Assembly (NCBI RefSeq): GCF_040675465.1 | Contig: NZ_JBFAPA010000013.1 | Location: forward strand, 248,001 to 312,000 | Source: Kibdelosporangium sp040675465 | GTDB lineage: Bacteria; Actinomycetota; Actinomycetes; Mycobacteriales; Pseudonocardiaceae | Length of the DNA: 64,000 bases | Direction of reading: 5' to 3' | In this document: piece after piece, positions 58,818 through 64,000 of the stretch | How positions within the stretch are numbered: the first letter of the stretch is position 1 | Layout: each line of letters opens with the position of its first letter | Program-made: the position numbers and the translations under genes | Notes under the pieces: model-generated | The model's database searches: none | Told to the model about the DNA's origin: nothing | The model's input: the letters and a program-made list of their open reading frames with translations, nothing else

Positions 58818-60031
58818 TGCTCACTCGCGGTGTCCGGATCCGGATCCTGGTGTTCGTGCTGATCGCGGTGGTCGCGGTCGTCTACGCGGGCGCCCGGTAC
58901 GCGGGCCTTGACCGCTTGTTCGGGGCCACTGGTTACGTCGTTACGGTGCAATTGCCGGACTCTGGCGGGATTTTCACCAATGCCGAGGTCACCTACCGCG
59001 GTGTCGCAGTGGGTCGCGTCGGCCAGCTGAAACTCGTGCGGGACGGCGTCGACGTCGAGTTGCAGATGGACTCGTCCGCGCCGGACATCCCGGCCGACAC
59101 CAAGGCGTTGGTGGCCAACCGGTCGGCGATCGGCGAGCAGTATGTCGACTTGCAGCCAAGTCGAGAAGGCGGCCCGTACCTCACGGCCGGGTCCGTGATC
59201 CCGCGCGACCGCACGATGGTCCCGCCCACCGCCGACGCCATGCTGTCCAATTTGGACGGCTTCGTGCGGAGCGTGCCCGTCGACTCGCTGCGGACCGTCG
59301 TCACCGAGCTGAACACGGCCTTCGCCAACGCCGGTCCGGACCTCCAGCGGCTGCTGGACTCGGCGGGCCAGTTCACCACCACGGCCTCCGAACACCTGCC
59401 ACAGACCGCGGACCTGCTGCGCACCGGGCGGACCGTGCTGGAACGTCAACAGGCCGACTCGCAGAAGCTGGCCGACTTCAGCGCCGGACTGGCCAAGATC
59501 TCCGCGCAGCTCAAGACGTCCGATCCGGACCTGCGCAAGCTCATCGACGTCACCCCCGGCGTGGCCCAGCAGGTGATCGACATCCTGCGCACGTCCGGCA
59601 CGGATCTCGGCGTGGTGATGGCGAACCTGCTCACCACGACGACCATCACCACCAGCCGGACGTCCGCGATCGAGCAGTTCCTGGTGGCCTACCCGGTGAT
59701 CTCGGCGTTCACCCCGAGCACCGCCCCGGACGGCACCGGGCACCTGGGGATCATGCTGAACTTCTTCGACCCGCCGCCGTGCGTGAAGGGCTACGAGGGC
59801 ACGAAACAGCGCACCGCCAGCCAGACCGACCCGATCCCGGTCAACCGCAACGCCTACTGCGCCGAGCCACCGAACAGCCCGATCGGCGTCCGCGGCTCGC
59901 AGAACGCGCCTTTCGGGGGTATGCCGAAGAACGTGCCGCCACCGGCTCCGCAGGCGCCGGGCGTGATCGGGATGTCCTCGGGCGGCGCCGGGCTGCACAG
60001 CATGGGCGAGCTGCTGGGATTGCCGCGATGA
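58817..60031 (+). CDS. mce4F: Mce4F
   Basis: A 404-residue MCE protein with an N-terminal anchor (about 8-28, ILVFVLIAVVAVVYAGAR). Its MCE domain contains SGGIFTNAEVTYRGVAVGRV and NRSAIGEQYVDLQPSREGG. A helical region and a C-terminal part with paired Cys residues (PPPCVKGYEG, NAYCAEPPNS) and a Pro-rich stretch follow. It is the last mce gene and is followed with 4-bp overlap by the first Mce-associated gene. Confidence 0.92.
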   Translation: MLTRGVRIRILVFVLIAVVAVVYAGARYAGLDRLFGATGYVVTVQLPDSGGIFTNAEVTYRGVAVGRVGQLKLVRDGVDVELQMDSSAPDIPADTKALVANRSAIGEQYVDLQPSREGGPYLTAGSVIPRDRTMVPPTADAMLSNLDGFVRSVPVDSLRTVVTELNTAFANAGPDLQRLLDSAGQFTTTASEHLPQTADLLRTGRTVLERQQADSQKLADFSAGLAKISAQLKTSDPDLRKLIDVTPGVAQQVIDILRTSGTDLGVVMANLLTTTTITTSRTSAIEQFLVAYPVISAFTPSTAPDGTGHLGIMLNFFDPPPCVKGYEGTKQRTASQTDPIPVNRNAYCAEPPNSPIGVRGSQNAPFGGMPKNVPPPAPQAPGVIGMSSGGAGLHSMGELLGLPR

Positions 60032-60501
60032 TCGTCCGGGTCCTGGCCGTGCTCGCCGTGCTTTCCGTTGCCGCGGCGGGAGTGAGCGGCTGGTTCTGGT
60101 GGAACTCGGCCACAGCGGACTTCGCCGCCGAACGCGACACCGTCCTGTCCGACGGCCAGCGGTACGCGGTCGATCTGAACACAGTGGACTACCACAGCCC
60201 GGACTTCGACCGCTGGCGCAACGCGGCGACCGGAGCCCTGCTGGACCGGTTGAACCGCAACCAGGAGAACGACCGGGCCAACGCGGTCGCCAACAAGACC
60301 GTGTCCACGGCGAGAGTCGTCACCGCGGCCGTCACGAACCTGAACTCGCACAGCGGGTCGGCGACCATGATCGCGGCACTGGAGATCACCCTCTCACAGG
60401 GCGGCGGGCAGGCGACCGCCAAGATCAGCCGGCTGGACATGGACCTGCAGCGCACCGACGCGGGCTGGAAGGTCAGCGGCCTGGAAGTGGTCGGCACATG
60501 A
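60028..60501 (+). CDS. Mce-associated membrane protein Mas4A
   Basis: A 157-residue protein with one N-terminal membrane helix (about 5-27, LAVLAVLSVAAAGVSGWFWW) and an outside domain of about 120 residues (FDRWRNAATGALLDRLNRNQ). It fits the Mce-associated protein family, whose members stabilise the Mce complex. ATG 60028 overlaps mce4F by 4 bp, and the stop overlaps the next gene by 4 bp. Confidence 0.85.
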   Translation: MIVRVLAVLAVLSVAAAGVSGWFWWNSATADFAAERDTVLSDGQRYAVDLNTVDYHSPDFDRWRNAATGALLDRLNRNQENDRANAVANKTVSTARVVTAAVTNLNSHSGSATMIAALEITLSQGGGQATAKISRLDMDLQRTDAGWKVSGLEVVGT

Positions 60502-60983
60502 AACGCGGGACCACAGCGGGGATCCTGGCCGGGGTGATCGTCCTGTTCGGCTGCCTGACCGGGTACTTCACCCTCGCCGGCCCGCCGCAGCCCGCCAACA
60601 CGGCCCTGGTGGACGTGGCCGCGACCAACGCCGTGACGGATCAGGTGGGCCGGGCGATCCGGACGGTGTTCTCCTACGACCCGTCCCGGCTCGACCAGAC
60701 CGCCCAGGCAGCCGGGGAAGTCCTCACCGGCGCGGCCATGGACCAGTACAACTCGTTGTTCGGCAAGGCGAAGGACAACGCGATCGCCACCCAGCAGGTG
60801 CTCACCACCGCGGTCCGCTCGATCGGCGTGATCGACATGCACGACGACGCGGCCCGCCTGCTCGTGTTCGTCGACCGTCAGCTCGTCCAGGGCGACAAGC
60901 ACGAGTCGGCCGTCGCCCAGCTCATCGTGCACGCGGCGAGGTCCGGCGACACCTGGAAGATCACCGAGATCCAGGTTCTCTAG
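60498..60983 (+). CDS. Mce-associated membrane protein Mas4B
   Basis: A 161-residue protein of the same design as its neighbour: one membrane helix (about 7-28, AGILAGVIVLFGCLTGYFTL) and an outside NTF2-like domain with AIRTVFSYDPSRLDQTAQAA and VDRQLVQGDKHESAVAQLIV. It ends the hsd4A-mce4 operon. Its last 23 bp overlap the convergent LysR gene, so no separate terminator is visible. Confidence 0.86.
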   Translation: MKRGTTAGILAGVIVLFGCLTGYFTLAGPPQPANTALVDVAATNAVTDQVGRAIRTVFSYDPSRLDQTAQAAGEVLTGAAMDQYNSLFGKAKDNAIATQQVLTTAVRSIGVIDMHDDAARLLVFVDRQLVQGDKHESAVAQLIVHAARSGDTWKITEIQVL

Positions 60984-61869
60984 GCGCGAGCGACCGGATC
61001 GCCGCGCGCAACCACTGGTGCACCGGGTCGTTCTGCGAGCGGGGATGCCAGGCCTGGCTGATCTGCATGACCGGCAGGGGATCCGGGGTGCGGATGGTCT
61101 TGAGGCCCAGGCGGGTCTCGACATACTCGGCGAAGGCGGCGGAGAACAGGCAGACCGCGTCCGAACCGAACAACAGGTGTGCCGCGGTGGTCGCGGTCGG
61201 GGCGATGGCGGCCACTTTTCGTTGCAGGCCATGGGTGGCCAGCAGCTCATCGTAGGGACCGTACGACCGGCCGCGCCGCGAGATCGCGATGTACGGGTGG
61301 CCGGCCAGGCGCTTCCAGGTCACCTTGCCGCGGGTGAGCGGATGACCGGGCGCGACCACCGGCACCCGGGACTCCCGCCACAACGGTTCCAGCTGGATCT
61401 CCGGGCCGAGGTCGTCGAGCACGCCGATGTCCAGGTCGATCGTGCCGTCCCGGAGCGGCTGGATGTCCTCCTCGCCCTGCGGCGCGAACCGCAGCCGCAG
61501 CCCGGGCACCTCCTCGGCCGCCATGGCCAGCAGCGGCCCGCCGGTCTGGCTGATCCAGGCGTCGTTGGCCCGCACGGTGAACCTGCGCTCCACAATGGAC
61601 AAATTGGTCTCGCGGTCGGTGCTCAGCAGCGCACGCGCCTGCTCGACGATCGCGCCCACCTGAGGCGCCAGCGACAGGGCCAACGGCGTCGGCACCAGGC
61701 CGCGGCCCGCGCGCACGAGCAGCGGATCATCCAACGCCCGGCGCAGCCGGCCGAGCGCCCGGCTGGTGGCCGGCGCGGAGAGGTGCAACCGCTCGGCCGC
61801 GCCGGTGACGCTGCCCTCGCTCAGCAGCGCGTCGAGGACCGTGAGCAGGTTGAGGTCCAGGTCGGTCAA
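60961..61869 (-). CDS. LysR-family transcriptional regulator
   Basis: A 302-residue LysR protein. The N-terminal winged helix (about 1-60) contains DLNLLTVLDALLSEGSVTGA and LSAPATSRALGRLRRALDDP. A periplasmic-binding-protein-like effector domain (about 88-295) with FTVRANDAWISQTGGPLLAM follows. TTG 61869 is chosen because GGAG lies upstream and an earlier start (TTG 61914) would include the palindrome at 61886-61900. It follows the pcaR-like gene on the same strand after 165 bp. The target genes are unknown; control of itself through the palindrome is likely. Confidence 0.88.
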   Translation of the reverse strand: MTDLDLNLLTVLDALLSEGSVTGAAERLHLSAPATSRALGRLRRALDDPLLVRAGRGLVPTPLALSLAPQVGAIVEQARALLSTDRETNLSIVERRFTVRANDAWISQTGGPLLAMAAEEVPGLRLRFAPQGEEDIQPLRDGTIDLDIGVLDDLGPEIQLEPLWRESRVPVVAPGHPLTRGKVTWKRLAGHPYIAISRRGRSYGPYDELLATHGLQRKVAAIAPTATTAAHLLFGSDAVCLFSAAFAEYVETRLGLKTIRTPDPLPVMQISQAWHPRSQNDPVHQWLRAAIRSLAPREPGSR

Positions 61870-61885
61870 GGTCGCTCCAGGTCGA

Positions 61886-61900
61886 TTGCGTTTTACGCAA
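61886..61900. promoter_or_regulatory. LysR-type box upstream of the LysR gene
   Basis: TTGCGT-TTT-ACGCAA is a perfect 6-bp inverted repeat of the T-N11-A form bound by LysR proteins, 16 bp before the chosen start. Confidence 0.55.
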
Positions 61901-62034
61901 CTGTCGATTGCCAACGATGCACTGGACGCATGCCTGAGTCGATCTTAGCGTGCGAAGGGCGCGCGGAGGAGCGGGAATGAGTGTGATGACTTCAATGCCA
62001 CAGCAGGTGAATCAGGTGAATCGCGGTCGACCGG

Positions 62035-62787
62035 TCACAGCAGGCGGAGGTCCGCGCTGATAGCGGCCGCGGTGTCCCGCAACGGCCGCAACAGCTGGGC
62101 CAGGACGTCCTCCTGGGTGCCGCGGCTGATGTGCGTGGACACGTTGACAGCGGCGACAACGCGGTCGCCCGCGCCCCGGATCGGCGCCGCGATGGACCGC
62201 AGGCCGTACTCCAGCTCCTGGTCGACCATGGCCCAGCCCTGGGTCCGGATCCGGCCCAGCTCGGCCCGCAGCTCGGCCGGATCGGTGATGGTGCGGTCGG
62301 TCCGGGCGGGCAGGGGAGCGGCCAGGAACTCCTCCAGCCAGGCCTCGCTCTGGGCAGCGAGCAGAACGCGACCCATCGACGTGGCGTGCGCCGGGAACCG
62401 GGTGCCGACGTCGATCATCACCGTCATGATCCGTTTCGTGGGCACCCGGGCGACGTAGACGATGTCGTGTCCATCCAAAATGGACACCGAACAGGACTCG
62501 TTCGCCTCGGCGACGAACTTCTCCAGGTGCGGCCGGGCCACCTCGGGCAGTCCCAGGCTGGACAGGTAGGAGAAGCCCAGCTCGAGGATCTTGGGCCGCA
62601 GCGCGAACAACCGGCCGTCGGTACGCACGTAACCCAGCTCTGCCAACGTGTGCAGGAACCGGCGGGCGGCCGCGCGGGTGAGGCCGGTGATCCGGGCGAC
62701 ATCGCTCAGCGTCAGCTCGGGGTGCTCGGCGTCGAACGCGCGGATCACCGCGAGCCCGCGCTCCAGGGACTGCACGAAGTCGCTCAC
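62035..62787 (-). CDS. pcaR: IclR-family regulator, PcaR-like
   Basis: A 250-residue IclR protein. It has an N-terminal helix-turn-helix (FVQSLERGLAVIRAFDAEHP; ARITGLTRAAARRFLHTLAE) and an effector domain with SCSVSILDGHDIVYVARVPT, RFPAHATSMGRVLLA and YGLRSIAAPIRGAG. This pattern is that of PcaR/PobR/CatR-type regulators of protocatechuate and related aromatic pathways. GTG 62787 overlaps the pcaB stop by 4 bp, so it is translated with pcaB. It would activate or repress the pca genes in response to a pathway intermediate such as beta-ketoadipate or protocatechuate. Confidence 0.87.
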   Translation of the reverse strand: MSDFVQSLERGLAVIRAFDAEHPELTLSDVARITGLTRAAARRFLHTLAELGYVRTDGRLFALRPKILELGFSYLSSLGLPEVARPHLEKFVAEANESCSVSILDGHDIVYVARVPTKRIMTVMIDVGTRFPAHATSMGRVLLAAQSEAWLEEFLAAPLPARTDRTITDPAELRAELGRIRTQGWAMVDQELEYGLRSIAAPIRGAGDRVVAAVNVSTHISRGTQEDVLAQLLRPLRDTAAAISADLRLL

Positions 62788-64000
62788 CGCCGCAACGCCC
62801 GGTCTATGAGGTCCGAGGCGGCCCCGAGGTAGGCCTTCGGATCCATGGCCGCGTCGATGTCCTGAGTGGACAGCGTGATCCGCGGGTCCTCGATCAGGCA
62901 CTCCCGCAACGACTTGCCCGAGGCCACCGACTCACGCGCGATCTCGGCCACCAGCTCGCCGTCGCCGACCCGGGTCGAGATCGCCTCGGCCATCACCAGG
63001 CCACCGGTGAGGTCCAGGTTGGCGCGCATGCGGTCCGGGTTCACCCGCAGTCCGTCCAGCAGGTCGCGGGTGCGGGCCGTTGCGCCGCCGGTCAGGCGCA
63101 GCAACGAAGACAGCGTTTCCCATTCGGCGTGCCAGTTCCCGGCCGCACGCTCGTGCTCCTGCGGCATGGTCGCGAGCATGGTCGACACCAGGCCGGGGAT
63201 CTGCCGCACGGCGGCGGTGATCAGCACCGACCGGGTGGGGTTCTGCTTGTGCGGCATGGTCGACGAACCGCCGCCGGTGGCCTCGGCGACCTCACCGACC
63301 TCGGTCTGCGCCATCAGTGTCACATCGAGCGCGATCTTGCCGAGCACCCCCGCCAGCACACCCAGGGCGCCCGCGAGCGCGCCCATCCGGGTCCGGTTGG
63401 TGTGCCAGGGGATCACCGGCGCGGCCAAGCCGAGTTCCGCCGCGAAGGCGTCCGGAATGCCGGCGTCCTGAAGAACCGACAGCGTTCCGACCGCGCCACC
63501 AAGCTGGGCCGCCGGTTCGACACGCCGCAGCCCGTCCATGGCCTCGTCCAGCGCCACCAGCCAGCCCGCGCACTTGAGACCGAACACAGTCGGCAGGGCC
63601 TGCTGCATCAGGGTCCGCGCGATCATCAGCGTGTCGCGGTGCTCGTCCGCGAGCGTGGCGCACCGATCGGCCGCCGCCTTCGCGTCGGCCAGCACCGGTG
63701 TCAGCGCACGAGTGGCGACCAACGAGGCCGCCGTATCCATGATGTCCTGGCTCGTCGCTCCGAAGTGGACATAACGAGCGCAGTCCGGGCGGACCAGTGA
63801 CCGCAGCCGTTTGACCAACGGCACAACGGGATTGCCAGAGGCGACCGAGCCATGTCCGATCCGGACCGGGTCGAACGCGTCGGCCGAGCAGCAGCGGGCG
63901 ATGTCCCTGGCGGCATCGTCCGGGATCAGCCCGGCCCGGCCGAGCACGACGGCCAGCGCCCGCTCGGCGTCCAGCAGCGCGACCAGCCAGTCGTGGTCGT
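62784..64000 (-). CDS. pcaB: 3-carboxy-cis,cis-muconate cycloisomerase, 5' end beyond window
   Basis: The reading frame is open to the right edge, and about 40-50 N-terminal residues lie outside; 405 are visible. It belongs to the fumarase/aspartase superfamily. Signatures are GNPVVPLVKRLRSLVRPD with HFGATSQDIMDTA, and the signature loop TGGGSSTMPHKQNPTRSVLI (GSSxMPxKxNP). PcaB converts 3-carboxymuconate from protocatechuate cleavage to the muconolactone. Adenylosuccinate lyase is excluded by the SQDIMDTA and PcaB-specific regions. It precedes pcaR in the same operon, whose other genes are outside. Confidence 0.92.
   Translation of the reverse strand, partial: DHDWLVALLDAERALAVVLGRAGLIPDDAARDIARCCSADAFDPVRIGHGSVASGNPVVPLVKRLRSLVRPDCARYVHFGATSQDIMDTAASLVATRALTPVLADAKAAADRCATLADEHRDTLMIARTLMQQALPTVFGLKCAGWLVALDEAMDGLRRVEPAAQLGGAVGTLSVLQDAGIPDAFAAELGLAAPVIPWHTNRTRMGALAGALGVLAGVLGKIALDVTLMAQTEVGEVAEATGGGSSTMPHKQNPTRSVLITAAVRQIPGLVSTMLATMPQEHERAAGNWHAEWETLSSLLRLTGGATARTRDLLDGLRVNPDRMRANLDLTGGLVMAEAISTRVGDGELVAEIARESVASGKSLRECLIEDPRITLSTQDIDAAMDPKAYLGAASDLIDRALRR

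Overview
The window is high-G+C DNA with tightly packed genes, ATGA/GTGA start-stop overlaps and many GTG starts. Gene content points to a non-mycobacterial actinomycete that breaks down sterols, most likely in the Pseudonocardiales (Amycolatopsis-like). Most of it is the side-chain, ring C/D and uptake part of an aerobic steroid catabolic cluster, with clear gene-for-gene parallels to M. tuberculosis Rv3492c-Rv3564. The genus is an inference; no rRNA or tRNA is present.

Layout. 1-0.94 kb: the start of an acyl-CoA dehydrogenase gene that runs off the left edge behind a near-consensus KstR2 box. 1.0-4.5 kb: a Ser/Thr kinase, a Cys-phosphatase, a membrane protein and a secreted esterase. 4.5-12.6 kb: the KstR2 module, with fadE32/33-like, fadE31, echA and fadD3 diverging from fadE30, ipdF, kstR2 and fadA6 at a perfect KstR2 palindrome. 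12.6-29.1 kb: a block unrelated to steroids that separates fadA6 from ipdC. It holds a questin-oxidase-like gene with a divergent ArsR-type regulator, a secreted M14 carboxypeptidase, a GtrA/GtrB-type membrane glycosylation operon with two paralogous transferases, a secreted GH27 alpha-galactosidase, and a Pls/PosA-type one-module NRPS with an M1 peptidase. 29.0-35.3 kb: ipdC, ipdB, ipdA, echA20, two SDRs and fadA5. 35.4-36.7 kb: cyp125 and a strong terminator. 36.7-46.6 kb: a module for C24-branched side chains (ltp3, ltp4, a double-DUF35 protein, an acyl-CoA ligase, an XRE regulator with an SDR, echA19, fadD19 and a nitronate-monooxygenase-like flavoprotein). 46.7-49.6 kb: a membrane protein, then fadE27 and fadE26. 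49.8-61.0 kb: hsd4A, an SDR, yrbE4A/B, mce4A-F and two Mce-associated genes, which form the sterol importer operon. 61.0-64 kb: a LysR gene, a PcaR-like IclR gene and the partial pcaB of a protocatechuate pathway.

How it works together. Mce4/YrbE4 imports sterol. CYP125 and FadD19 oxidise and activate the side chain. FadE26/27, EchA19, Hsd4A, FadA5 and the Ltp3/Ltp4/DUF35 set shorten it. FadD3, FadE30-33, IpdF, EchA20, IpdAB, IpdC and FadA6 dismantle rings C and D. KstR-type palindromes (TnnAACnnGTTnnA) mark the side-chain and import promoters, and KstR2-type palindromes (AnCAAGnnCTTGnT) mark the ring C/D promoters. The genes for ring A/B degradation, KstR itself, and the igr operon that normally follows cyp125 are not in this window.
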